From Candidatus Saccharimonadota bacterium (lineage in GTDB: Bacteria > Patescibacteriota > Saccharimonadia > Saccharimonadales > Saccharimonadaceae): a stretch of DNA of 38,734 bases. Below are positions 30,224 to 37,571 of this stretch, piece by piece. Numbering within the stretch: the first letter of the stretch is position 1; each line of letters starts with the position of its first letter. The translations under genes and the position numbers were made by a program. The notes beneath the pieces were generated by a model. It was given only the letters and a program-made list of their open reading frames with translations. It made no database searches and was not told the DNA's origin. The stretch spans positions 1 through 38,734 of the forward strand of contig JAFWJE010000011.1 in assembly GCA_017511685.1 (NCBI GenBank). The letters run 5' to 3'.

Positions 30224-31192
30224 TTATTCATAGTGGGAAATGTTGTTTGCAACCATGTTCTTGATGATCTGAACTGCGGTGTCTTCTAGGCCTTGTTCGG
30301 CGGCGTCTTGAGAGAAATGACCCTCAGGGGCATTGTAGAAATAGTTGTAATCGCCGTAGGAATAAATTGGCTGTCCGAAGGAAGCGCCGGTGTCTTTGTC
30401 GGAATCGCCTTCGTAACTCTGGACACGAGTGACGCAACCGAGACCTTTAGTGTTCTGATCAATGTCGGCAAAGGCTGGGAAGTATTTCATGCCGGTCTTG
30501 TATCCAGTAAAGCAGACTTGTGGGCGGTATTTAGCGTCTAGCGTATAGGAGACATCGGAGATGTCATCTGGGATTTTGAATCTAATTCCCCACTGATCTA
30601 AGTAAATATAACCGGTGACCGGGGTGTAGGCTGGGACGTTGTCTGGCGAATTAATGACGGCGCCGGTTTCTTCCTCAACTTTAGCAATGATAGCATTAGC
30701 ATTTTTAAGGCTGTCTTGAGTAGACTTCAACGTGTTTGAAGTGCTAATGTTGGAAACTAGGCTCCAAATACCTAAAATAATGCCGATGAAAGCAAGCGCA
30801 CCAAAGACGATAGAAAGTGTCATGTAGAGTTTAGCCTTCTGCTCTGGAGTCTGCGGAGCGACGGCTGGCTGTGGGGATTGTTGCATTGGGTTCATGTTAG
30901 GATTTTTGAGATTGTCAAAATGGGTAGGGGCAAGAATCGGACTTTCTAGTTTTACACCGGTATTGTTTAGGACTGGGTTAGACGAGAGCGGAGCTGTAGG
31001 AGCTGTAGGAGCTGCTGGTTGAGACGGCTGGCTGTTTGGGTCTTGGTCCATAGCTGGCGGAAGACCTGGGTTTGTAACCGATTGTTGCCCGACGACACTA
31101 GGAGCAGCTTGCTCGGCAGGATTGCCAGACGGAGGTACGGCGTCTGGACGACTACTTGGTTGCGGAGCGAAAGGGTTCATGTTATTATCCAT
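30224..31192 (-). CDS. Proline-rich single-pass surface protein
   Basis: Not recognised. The 322-aa protein has a long cytoplasmic part (1-118) rich in Pro, Gln, Ala and Asn (NPFAPQPSSRPDAVPPSG, TAPTAPLSS), one membrane helix (about 125-147), a short coiled coil (NTLKSTQDSLKNANAIIAKVEEE) and an outside domain (about 190-322) with two cysteines (in PQVCFTG and GLGCVTR) that could form a disulfide. It may be pilus- or envelope-associated. AAGGA precedes the ATG; another ATG five codons in (MNPF) is an alternative start. Confidence 0.72.
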   Translation of the reverse strand: MDNNMNPFAPQPSSRPDAVPPSGNPAEQAAPSVVGQQSVTNPGLPPAMDQDPNSQPSQPAAPTAPTAPLSSNPVLNNTGVKLESPILAPTHFDNLKNPNMNPMQQSPQPAVAPQTPEQKAKLYMTLSIVFGALAFIGIILGIWSLVSNISTSNTLKSTQDSLKNANAIIAKVEEETGAVINSPDNVPAYTPVTGYIYLDQWGIRFKIPDDISDVSYTLDAKYRPQVCFTGYKTGMKYFPAFADIDQNTKGLGCVTRVQSYEGDSDKDTGASFGQPIYSYGDYNYFYNAPEGHFSQDAAEQGLEDTAVQIIKNMVANNISHYE

Positions 31193-31219
31193 TAAAATAA
31201 GTCCTTATTTACTGTATAT

Positions 31220-31225
31220 ATTATA
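31220..31225 (-). promoter_or_regulatory. Extended -10 box of the proline-rich surface protein
   Basis: TGC-TATAAT on the minus strand. The start is expected near 31213, giving a leader of about 20 bases. Confidence 0.6.
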
Positions 31226-31260
31226 GCACAATATATACATAAGCGTATATAATTTGCGTA

Positions 31261-31593
31261 TTATTTTTTAGGTTTGCTGATATTAGCGGGACGGCCGTAG
31301 TCTGGGATAATGATTTGGTGACGGATGCCGTGGTGATCAGTTAGCGGAATGCCGAGCTGGTCAGCCAGAGTATTGACAATAGTGGCGCCAATTCTAAGCC
31401 CGGTAAAACTGCCTGGGCCAGACATAAACTCAATCTCTGTAATATCTTGCCAGGTTTTGTGATTTTCATCTAGTTTGGATTTGATAAATTGTAGGAGTTT
31501 TTCAGCCATATCGTGACCAAAAGTCGCTTGATATTCTTTGTCGTCTAGCTTTAAGATTGCAGTTTCAGTGGAAGTGTCAAGATAGAGCTTCAT
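31261..31593 (-). CDS. tsaB: TsaB-like protein, N-terminal half only
   Basis: TsaB supports TsaD and TsaE in making the t6A modification of ANN-reading tRNAs. The product begins MKLYLDTSTETAIL and has the TsaB hallmark MSGPGSFTGLRIGATIVNTLAD. At 110 aa it covers only the first of the two actin-like lobes (usual length about 220), ending soon after the TsaD-contacting region. The frame is open 12 codons further upstream, but 31593 is chosen because it begins with the conserved strand and lies one base past the tsaE stop. It is either a minimal form or a truncation. tsaD is not in the window. Confidence 0.8.
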   Translation of the reverse strand: MKLYLDTSTETAILKLDDKEYQATFGHDMAEKLLQFIKSKLDENHKTWQDITEIEFMSGPGSFTGLRIGATIVNTLADQLGIPLTDHHGIRHQIIIPDYGRPANISKPKK

Positions 31594-31594
31594 T

Positions 31595-32008
31595 TTACTC
31601 AGTCCCCTCCTCGATGGTGCGAGTACCATCGGAGTTAAACGTAATAGTGAAAATCAGATGGCTTGGAGGTAAAAGATTTTCGACTGATTTACCCCATTCA
31701 ATGACGGTGATGGTGTTTTCATCATTGATGGATTCGGCCAAATCTTCGCTCATAAGTCCAGGATCTTTCAAGCGATAAAAATCATAGTGGGCGAGATAGC
31801 CGCCGTTCTTAGTAGTATAAGTTTTTTTGATAGTAAAGCTGGGCGAGGTGACCGGTTCTTCTACGCCGAGGCCTTCAGCGAGGCCTCTTGTAAAAGTGGT
31901 TTTACCGGCGCCGACGTCGCCTACAAGTTCAATAATTTTTGGCGCAGACAAATTTTGGCCGATTTCTCGACCAAAATCAATCAACTCAGCTTCAGTTTTT
32001 ACAATCAT
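31595..32008 (-). CDS. tsaE: TsaE, tRNA t6A synthesis ATPase
   Basis: TsaE is the small P-loop ATPase that resets the TsaBD complex. The 137-aa protein has Walker A VGDVGAGKTTFTRGLAEGLG (about 29-48), the family stretch VTSPSFTIKKTYTTKNGGYLAHYDFYRL with the HxDxYR motif (HYDFYRL), and VIEWGKSVENLLP with the conserved ExxW-like element. The length is normal. The ATG follows the stop of a 26-aa leader ORF by 4 bases with no good Shine-Dalgarno, so translation probably depends on that ORF. It is coupled to tsaB. Confidence 0.92.
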   Translation of the reverse strand: MIVKTEAELIDFGREIGQNLSAPKIIELVGDVGAGKTTFTRGLAEGLGVEEPVTSPSFTIKKTYTTKNGGYLAHYDFYRLKDPGLMSEDLAESINDENTITVIEWGKSVENLLPPSHLIFTITFNSDGTRTIEEGTE

Positions 32009-32012
32009 CTTT

Positions 32013-32093
32013 TTAGTCTAAATGCTTGCGTTTTTCGCTGTGCTTGTGATTATTGTTGCGATTTAGTTTCGCGATACGTACTTTCTTGGACAT
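32013..32093 (-). CDS. Very basic 26-aa leader ORF ahead of tsaE
   Basis: An ATG at 32093 lies 8 bases after TATAAT (32107-32102), as in other leaderless genes here. The frame encodes 26 residues starting MSKKVRIAKLNRNNNH, with 12 Lys, Arg or His, and ends 4 bases before the tsaE ATG. The composition resembles tiny ribosome-associated proteins or a leader peptide. It seems needed to bring ribosomes to tsaE, which lacks a Shine-Dalgarno. No homologue is recognised. Confidence 0.62.
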   Translation of the reverse strand: MSKKVRIAKLNRNNNHKHSEKRKHLD

Positions 32094-32101
32094 ACATATA
32101 T

Positions 32102-32107
32102 ATTATA
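32102..32107 (-). promoter_or_regulatory. Extended -10 box of the 26-aa ORF/tsaE/tsaB operon
   Basis: TGA-TATAAT on the minus strand. The pilB stop codon (TAA, 32105-32103) is inside the box. Confidence 0.65.
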
Positions 32108-33731
32108 TCACACGGGAGACTTCGTCAAGAGTAGTGCGGCCTTCGAGGGCAGCGATAACACCTTTTTGCTCCAAGGTGAGCATACCGGATTTTTTAGCGG
32201 CTTTTTCAATAGCGTCAGTATTAACATCGGAGACATCGCCTCTGATGAATTTCTGGATTTCTTCAGTGACGACGAGTTGTTCCATAATGACATCGCGGCC
32301 TTTATAGCCAAATGGAATTTCCTCGGAGGCGACTGGTTTGTACAATGTAACATCGTCCAGATTGATGTTGTGGCTGGCTAAGACTTCCGGCGGAACGCCT
32401 TCAAAAACGCGGCGGATGTATTTCATAGTAGCTTCGTCTGGTTTATAGGCCTCCTTATTGTCAGCAAGTTTTCGGACGAGGCGCTGGGCGATAACGAGGC
32501 GGACGGAGCTGGAGAAAATCGGATTAGTGCCAATCATGTCAATCATGCGAGAGAAGGCGGCGGAAGTAGAATTAGCATGGAAAGAACTTAGGACGAGGTG
32601 ACCAGTAATAGAAGCCTGAATGGCGGTACGGGCAGTGTCAGCATCACGAATCTCGCCAACCATCACAACGTCCGGATCTAGACGGAGGACGGAGCGGAGA
32701 CCGTCAGCAAAACTACCACCTTCTGTAGTATTAATTGGAATCTGCGAGATACCAGTAATGCCATATTCGATTGGATCCTCCAATGTGATAATTTTACGAT
32801 CCGTGGTATTTAAGGCATTGATAATTGAATAGAGCGTAGTGGATTTACCGGAACCAGTCGGGCCTACCATCAAAACTAGACCGCGTGGATGAGAAATGAC
32901 CTCATTGATTTCTGCGCGCTCTTCCTTGCCGAGGCCGAGAAGATCTAGATTGAGGAGAGATTCATCAAAATTGAACAAGCGGAGCACAGCGTCTTGGCCG
33001 TACATAGTCGGAATCATTTCGACGCGGATGTTTAGAAGGTGGCTACTGCCGTTTGCGAAAATGTCTTTCTGCATGTGGCCAGACTGCGGGGTGGTGGCAG
33101 CAGTAGAAATCCCAGCACGGCTGGAAAGTTCACCCATGAAAACGCGGTAGCGGTCACGGCTGATTTTGGCGACTGGGTGGAGCAAGCCATCAACGCGCAT
33201 ACGGAGCCTAATTTCGTCGCGGAGATTTTCGATGTGGATGTCGGATGCGCCGAGTTTATCGGCCTGATCTAGTAGGTAATCAAAGACCTTATCGGTAGAA
33301 ACTTCATTTAGGACTTTAGAAACGCTGGCGATAGTTTCAGAATCGCCTTCGCCGGCGATGGTAATATCGTCATAGTGAGTTTCTTGTGGCGGATCATAAC
33401 GAAGAATGAAAACTTTGTAAGCAGAATCAGTAATGAGGAAAAAGTCGGCATGCTCGCCGCGATCATTGTAATATTTGCGCTTCTGATCAATAACACTGCG
33501 TGGAGTCTGACTAGTAACCATGAATTGAAAATGCTCACCCTCGCCGCCTTTTTGGAGTGGCAAGATGAAATCATTGTGCATTTCTTGTTTAGTGAGAAGG
33601 CCATGAACTAGCGGAATGTTTTCTTCGAATTGGCGAGTATCTAAATACGGCAGGCTCAAAATACGGGCGCGCTGCGCGGTGGCTTGTTCCTCATTCTCTC
33701 GACGCTTTTTCTGGATTTCTTGTTCGTCCAT
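32103..33731 (-). CDS. pilB: Type IV pilus extension ATPase PilB/GspE
   Basis: PilB powers pilus assembly at the inner membrane. The 542-aa protein has a shortened N-terminal domain, then DKLGASDIHIENLRDEIRLRMRVDG, Walker A GPTGSGKST (290-298), the Asp box LEDPIEYGI, Walker B LDPDVVMVGEIRD and the His box ITGHLVLSSFHAN. The Zn-binding tetracysteine motif usual in the C-terminal third is missing: RLVRKLADNKEAYKPDE has no cysteine. No pilin or pilC lies nearby, so pilus genes are scattered. The leader is about 75 bases and carries A-rich repeats. Confidence 0.93.
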   Translation of the reverse strand: MDEQEIQKKRRENEEQATAQRARILSLPYLDTRQFEENIPLVHGLLTKQEMHNDFILPLQKGGEGEHFQFMVTSQTPRSVIDQKRKYYNDRGEHADFFLITDSAYKVFILRYDPPQETHYDDITIAGEGDSETIASVSKVLNEVSTDKVFDYLLDQADKLGASDIHIENLRDEIRLRMRVDGLLHPVAKISRDRYRVFMGELSSRAGISTAATTPQSGHMQKDIFANGSSHLLNIRVEMIPTMYGQDAVLRLFNFDESLLNLDLLGLGKEERAEINEVISHPRGLVLMVGPTGSGKSTTLYSIINALNTTDRKIITLEDPIEYGITGISQIPINTTEGGSFADGLRSVLRLDPDVVMVGEIRDADTARTAIQASITGHLVLSSFHANSTSAAFSRMIDMIGTNPIFSSSVRLVIAQRLVRKLADNKEAYKPDEATMKYIRRVFEGVPPEVLASHNINLDDVTLYKPVASEEIPFGYKGRDVIMEQLVVTEEIQKFIRGDVSDVNTDAIEKAAKKSGMLTLEQKGVIAALEGRTTLDEVSRVI

Positions 33732-33812
33732 TAGTAATTGATGCCCTTTTTGCTTATTTTTAGCATAAGGATTTTGTTGCTTATGCTTTTTGCTATTGTT
33801 TTTATGCTAATA

Positions 33813-33818
33813 ATTATA
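33813..33818 (-). promoter_or_regulatory. -10 box of pilB
   Basis: TATAAT on the minus strand, with a start expected near 33806. The leader contains repeated AGCATAA-type words and an AGCATAAG/CTTATGCT hairpin (33756-33781 region). Confidence 0.5.
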
Positions 33819-33822
33819 GCTC

Positions 33823-34389
33823 TTATACTAATCTAGTGCAAGCAGTTTTGGTAAGTTTGGCAAGTTTAATTGCGTAGTAGTCAATCTCGTCTTGACTGAA
33901 TTTACCTTTGGTTCCCCAGTGACAGATGACTCCACAAAATTCCCATGCAAAAATTTGGAAAATCTGCTCATTTAAATTTTCGCTATAATTTGACCATTGT
34001 TGACATAATACTGGCCTAAAAATTTCTACAATTTGTAGAAACGGAGTAGCATCTTTTCTAGTAAGAATTGCGTCGTAATACTTTTGATTTTTGAAAATAA
34101 AAAAGAGAATTTTACGATAAGTATTTTCTAGGCTTAAGTTGGTCGACTCTTTCTTAAGAGCCTTTAGGTCCGGCCCCATTTGACGCTCAAATTTGTTGAA
34201 GGCGTCATCTAGGTGCTTATAATGATCATAAAAAGTGGAAGGATAAACATTGATATCGTTACTAATTTTTGAGGCTTGGAGACTAGCGAGTTTACCGCGT
34301 TTAAAGAATTTGCCGATGGACGATTGGAAGCGTTGTTCGATTTTTAAATATCTAGCGTCTTTACGATTTTTGATATTATGAAATCTCAT
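33823..34389 (-). CDS. TetR-like transcription regulator
   Basis: The 188-aa protein has an N-terminal helix-turn-helix that fits TetR (about 22-66): RFQSSIGKFFKRGKLASLQASKISNDINVYPSTFYDHYKHLDDAFNKF. The recognition helix is followed by the typical TFYxHY. The C-terminal all-helical ligand domain is not similar to anything recognised. It lies upstream of pilB on the same strand and diverges from the Clp operon about 120 bases away, so either could be its target. TATAAT ends 7 bases before the ATG. Confidence 0.75.
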   Translation of the reverse strand: MRFHNIKNRKDARYLKIEQRFQSSIGKFFKRGKLASLQASKISNDINVYPSTFYDHYKHLDDAFNKFERQMGPDLKALKKESTNLSLENTYRKILFFIFKNQKYYDAILTRKDATPFLQIVEIFRPVLCQQWSNYSENLNEQIFQIFAWEFCGVICHWGTKGKFSQDEIDYYAIKLAKLTKTACTRLV

Positions 34390-34396
34390 ACTACAA

Positions 34397-34402
34397 ATTA
34401 TA
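34397..34402 (-). promoter_or_regulatory. Extended -10 box of the TetR-like gene
   Basis: TGC-TATAAT on the minus strand, 7 bases before the ATG at 34389. Confidence 0.65.
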
Positions 34403-34497
34403 GCATAGGCATTGTCGTCGAAAGGCGGCTTCTAATAATTTTTACAGTAAATGCAGTGATGCTTATGGTAAATATAGTAGCGGAAAAAAACTTTTTA

Positions 34498-34506
34498 TGG
34501 TAAAAT
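34498..34506 (+). promoter_or_regulatory. Extended -10 box of the membrane-protein/Clp operon
   Basis: TGG-TAAAAT, ending 6 bases before the ATG at 34513. Confidence 0.6.
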
Positions 34507-34512
34507 CTAGAT

Positions 34513-34875
34513 ATGTTTATGGTCGATATGTTAACCTGGTGGTATTCCCGTGGATGGGGTGTATTTGTTAGCGGGCTAAAAACTCGACTGCGGGATTCCG
34601 CAGACTTCTTTTCTATTGGACAATTACTGCGCACACTGTTTAAACCGTACCGGCAGATTTCTGCAGGAACGAGTGGCGGAGGGATGTCGGGATTTTTGGA
34701 TAGGTTAGTATCTAGGATAGTGGGATTTTTTGTAAGGTTTTTCATCATTATTTTTGGAGCGATAGCGCTTTTTGTTGAAGTACTGGTGGGCGTGATAATG
34801 ATTGTGCTATGGCCGACAGCGCCGGTATTAATAATAGCTGGCGTAGTGATGACTGTGATGGGAGTAAAACTATGA
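34513..34875 (+). CDS. Small membrane protein, partner of the membrane Clp ATPase
   Basis: Not recognised by name. The 120-aa protein begins with a conserved-looking amphipathic part (LTWWYSRGWGVFVSGLKTRLRDSADFFSIGQLLRTLFKPYRQIS), then a Gly/Ser hinge, and two membrane helices (about 66-88 and 91-115). It overlaps the Clp-like gene by 4 bases (ATGA), so the two are translated together and probably form a complex. The first 45 residues would lie on the cytoplasmic face and may dock the ATPase or recruit clients. It is leaderless by the -10 position. Confidence 0.75.
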   Translation: MFMVDMLTWWYSRGWGVFVSGLKTRLRDSADFFSIGQLLRTLFKPYRQISAGTSGGGMSGFLDRLVSRIVGFFVRFFIIIFGAIALFVEVLVGVIMIVLWPTAPVLIIAGVVMTVMGVKL

Positions 34876-37295
34876 TGTTTGATTATGGCGGGATTCGCGC
34901 GCGAGAGGCGAGGCTGGGTAAAAAATTGGGCGCCAAGCCAGTGATGTTGTTATTTATAGTGCTGATAGTAGCGTTTTTGATAATGGGCGGATGCCTAATC
35001 TTTGTACATAACTCGTTGTGCTGGGTGTGCTTTAGCTTGGCGATATTATTCGGAATGATTGTTTATTGGACTAAACAAGAATTAGTACCAGTGCCAGTGG
35101 GCAAAGGCGGCGGTTTAAACGATGTGTTATCTAATGATTTGTTAGCGGCAATGCCGCGCAATCCGCGACCAGCAGATTTGCCGGCTGTGATACTTAAAAC
35201 TAACAGCGGGCAATTTATGGCAGTGCGGTATGGCATATCTGGGCAACTTTTAGATGCATTGGTGCGTGATTTGCCGGAAAATGTTGGCCCGATATTTGAA
35301 GCAGCGCTAAAAATCCGGGAGGGGACAGATTCTGAGGAACTGGATGGCGCGGTGCTAGCGGCGGCGATTATCGCTTCGCATCCAAACCACGAGGCGGTGC
35401 TCCGGCAAATGCGGCTAGAAATGAAAGATGTGCTAGACGGCGTGGTGTGGTTTAACTATTTGAACGGCTTAGTGCGGAGTGTGGGCAAGCGCGAGCATAG
35501 CGGCGGCATTGCGCGTGATTTGTCATTTGGTTATATTCCAACTTTGCAACGTTTTGGGCAGAACATTTCTATGGAACAAGGCGGTGGTCCAAAGACACAA
35601 ATTCACCAAAGCGCACACAAAGAAATTGTGGAGCAGATGATTTCGATATTTTCAGGCGGGGGCCGGCAAAATGTGGCACTAGTTGGAGCTGAGGGGAGTG
35701 GACGCTCGACAATAGTAAAGGCATTTGCAGAAATTTTATTGAACGCGGATTCAAAGTTGCCTTCTGATTTACAATTCCGGCAGATATTTAAGTTGGATGC
35801 GGCGGCGATGATTTCTTCGGCGCCGGAGCGCGGACAAATTGAGGGCTTAGTAATGCATATTCTGGGTGAAGCGTTTGCAGCGAAAAACATTATTATCTGG
35901 CTTGATAATGCGCAGCTATTCTTTGAGGATGGAGTAGGGTCGGTAGATATTTCTAACGTGCTGCTGCCAGTGATTGAAGCAGGGCGGCTACGCGTGATTA
36001 TGACGATGGACCAACAAAAGTTCTTGGAGATTTCCGCGCGAAATTCGCAGCTTGCTAATGCGTTAAATAAAATTCAGGTGCCACCAGCAAACGAGGAAGA
36101 AACGATGAAAGTTTTACAAGATCAAGTGCCGGTGCTGGAATATCAGCACAAAGTTTCTTATACAATTTGGGCACTGAAAGAAGCATACCGGCTGAGTGCT
36201 AAATATATTCATGATTTGGAAATGCCGGGCAAGGCACTGTCGTTACTTGATACCGCGGGGGAATACGCTTCCCCGTCGCGGTTAGTGACGGCAGAAAGCG
36301 TGCAGGAGGCGGTGGAAAAAACTGCTGGTGTGAAGGTGTCTGGTGGAGTGACTTCGGACGATGATAAATCGCGGCTACTGAATATGGAGGAGCTAATTCA
36401 CCAGCGGATGATTGATCAAGTGGATGCGGTGAAAACGGTTTCCGATGCGATGCGTCGGTCGGCGGCGGGGGTGCGAAATGAATCGCGGCCGATAGGAACG
36501 TTCTTGTTCCTAGGCCCAACGGGCGTAGGTAAAACAGAATTGGCAAAAGCGCTGTCTGAAGTGTACTTTAATGGTGAATCGCACATTGTGAGGGTGGATT
36601 TGAACGAGTTTGTATCCGGTAACGATGTGTCGCGTTTAATCGCAGACGCAACGGAAGATGAAATGAGTTTGACGGCGCAGGTTTTGAAACAGCCATTCTC
36701 CGTAGTTTTACTAGACGAAATTGAAAAAGCACATCCACAGGTTTTGACGACTTTGCTACAAATGCTGGATGAGGGCGTACTGCGCGATGTGCGTGGACGT
36801 GAAGTTTCTTTCCGTGACACAATTGTGATTGCAACATCCAACGCGGGTGCCGAGCGGATTCGTGAATACGTTGCCGCTGGCAAATCACTTGCTGACGTAC
36901 GCGAAGAATTTTTGAATTACTTATTGTCACCAGAATATGCTTCTAGTGCTGCGGCGGCTGGCATGGCGGCGTTTAGACCAGAATTCTTGAACCGGTTTGA
37001 TGAAGTCTGTTTATTCAAACCATTATCGCCGGAAGATTGTTTGAAGGTGCTGGATTTGATAATCAAAGGCGTTAATAAAACTCTAGAGCCGCAAAAAATT
37101 GCAGTGGAAGTGACTGATGATGCGCGCGAGTTATTAGTATCGGCTGGATATGATCCACAGCTGGGTGCACGGCCGATGAAACGGATTGTGTCTAAGACGG
37201 TAGAAAATCTGGTGGCAAAGGCGGTATTGTCTGGAGCGGCTTCGTCTGGTGCGACTATTACCGTGACGCGCGAGATGGTAGAGGCAGAATTATAA
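34872..37295 (+). CDS. Membrane-anchored ClpC/ClpB-like AAA+ ATPase with degenerate D1
   Basis: The 807-aa protein has two N-terminal membrane helices (about 24-45 and 49-66), a Clp_N-like helical domain (about 95-200), and two AAA+ modules. In D1 the Walker A reads GAEGSGRST (272-280), with Arg278 in place of the catalytic Lys, and the Walker B ends in D345-N346 instead of DE. In D2 GPTGVGKT (548-555), LLDEIEKAH (D615-E616), sensor ATSNAG, the Arg-finger region FRPEFLNRFDE and sensor-2 GARPMKR are intact. No [LIV]-G-[FL] ClpP-binding tripeptide is visible, so it may remodel rather than degrade. The open frame runs 21 codons further upstream, but 34872 (ATGA overlap) is preferred. Confidence 0.88.
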   Translation: MMFDYGGIRAREARLGKKLGAKPVMLLFIVLIVAFLIMGGCLIFVHNSLCWVCFSLAILFGMIVYWTKQELVPVPVGKGGGLNDVLSNDLLAAMPRNPRPADLPAVILKTNSGQFMAVRYGISGQLLDALVRDLPENVGPIFEAALKIREGTDSEELDGAVLAAAIIASHPNHEAVLRQMRLEMKDVLDGVVWFNYLNGLVRSVGKREHSGGIARDLSFGYIPTLQRFGQNISMEQGGGPKTQIHQSAHKEIVEQMISIFSGGGRQNVALVGAEGSGRSTIVKAFAEILLNADSKLPSDLQFRQIFKLDAAAMISSAPERGQIEGLVMHILGEAFAAKNIIIWLDNAQLFFEDGVGSVDISNVLLPVIEAGRLRVIMTMDQQKFLEISARNSQLANALNKIQVPPANEEETMKVLQDQVPVLEYQHKVSYTIWALKEAYRLSAKYIHDLEMPGKALSLLDTAGEYASPSRLVTAESVQEAVEKTAGVKVSGGVTSDDDKSRLLNMEELIHQRMIDQVDAVKTVSDAMRRSAAGVRNESRPIGTFLFLGPTGVGKTELAKALSEVYFNGESHIVRVDLNEFVSGNDVSRLIADATEDEMSLTAQVLKQPFSVVLLDEIEKAHPQVLTTLLQMLDEGVLRDVRGREVSFRDTIVIATSNAGAERIREYVAAGKSLADVREEFLNYLLSPEYASSAAAAGMAAFRPEFLNRFDEVCLFKPLSPEDCLKVLDLIIKGVNKTLEPQKIAVEVTDDARELLVSAGYDPQLGARPMKRIVSKTVENLVAKAVLSGAASSGATITVTREMVEAEL

Positions 37296-37312
37296 TTTAT
37301 CGCAAATAAAAA

Positions 37313-37389
37313 TGGTATCTCCGGCGTGATTCGAACACGCGACCTTTTGGTTCGAAGCCAAACGCTCTAATCCACTGAGCTACGGAGAC
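37313..37389 (-). tRNA. tRNA-Arg (anticodon TCG)
   Basis: Acceptor GTCTCCG/CGGAGAT (one G-U pair), D stem GCTC/GAGC, anticodon stem TTTGG/CCAAA with loop CTTCGAA, T stem GCGTG/CACGC, discriminator A and encoded CCA. The anticodon UCG reads CGA and probably other CGN codons. Confidence 0.95.
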
Positions 37390-37399
37390 ACTTGGATAT

Positions 37400-37405
37400 A
37401 TTATA
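37400..37405 (-). promoter_or_regulatory. Extended -10 box of tRNA-Arg
   Basis: TGC-TATAAT on the minus strand, 10 bases from the tRNA 5' end and 5 bases from an inverted-repeat arm. Confidence 0.68.
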
Positions 37406-37410
37406 GCATA

Positions 37411-37553
37411 GAAACTGAATGAACACCCTTTCCTAGCCAGCAGGACTTGTTCGTAGATAAAAATTACAACACTAGATGTGTTGTAATTTTTACACTCACA
37501 AATCTGGTCTAAATCTCATTATGCTGGCTAGGAAAGAGTATTCATTCAGTTTC
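37411..37553. repeat. Long inverted repeat between divergent tRNA-Arg and queH promoters
   Basis: Arms 37411-37442 and 37522-37553 are 32 bases each with 30 matches. Each arm ends 5 bases from a TATAAT box facing outward, so the promoter upstream region is duplicated in inverted form. The two mismatches become G-U pairs in a minus-strand RNA. The centre holds another hairpin (37458-37492). Confidence 0.85.
37458..37492. terminator. Central 15-bp hairpin, possible bidirectional terminator
   Basis: TAAAAATTACAACAC pairs with GTGTTGTAATTTTTA around TAGAT. U-runs occur on both strands but the stem is A/T-rich. It could stop transcription coming from either side or form a cruciform with the outer arms. 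Confidence 0.5.
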
Positions 37554-37555
37554 CG

Positions 37556-37564
37556 TGATATAAT
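37556..37564 (+). promoter_or_regulatory. Extended -10 box of queH
   Basis: TGA-TATAAT ending 7 bases before the ATG at 37572. Confidence 0.7.
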
Positions 37565-37571
37565 TATCGTA

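Noticed and set aside
36416-36883. 155-codon minus-strand frame opposite the Clp D2 domain
   Set aside because: It is antisense to the conserved D2 motifs.
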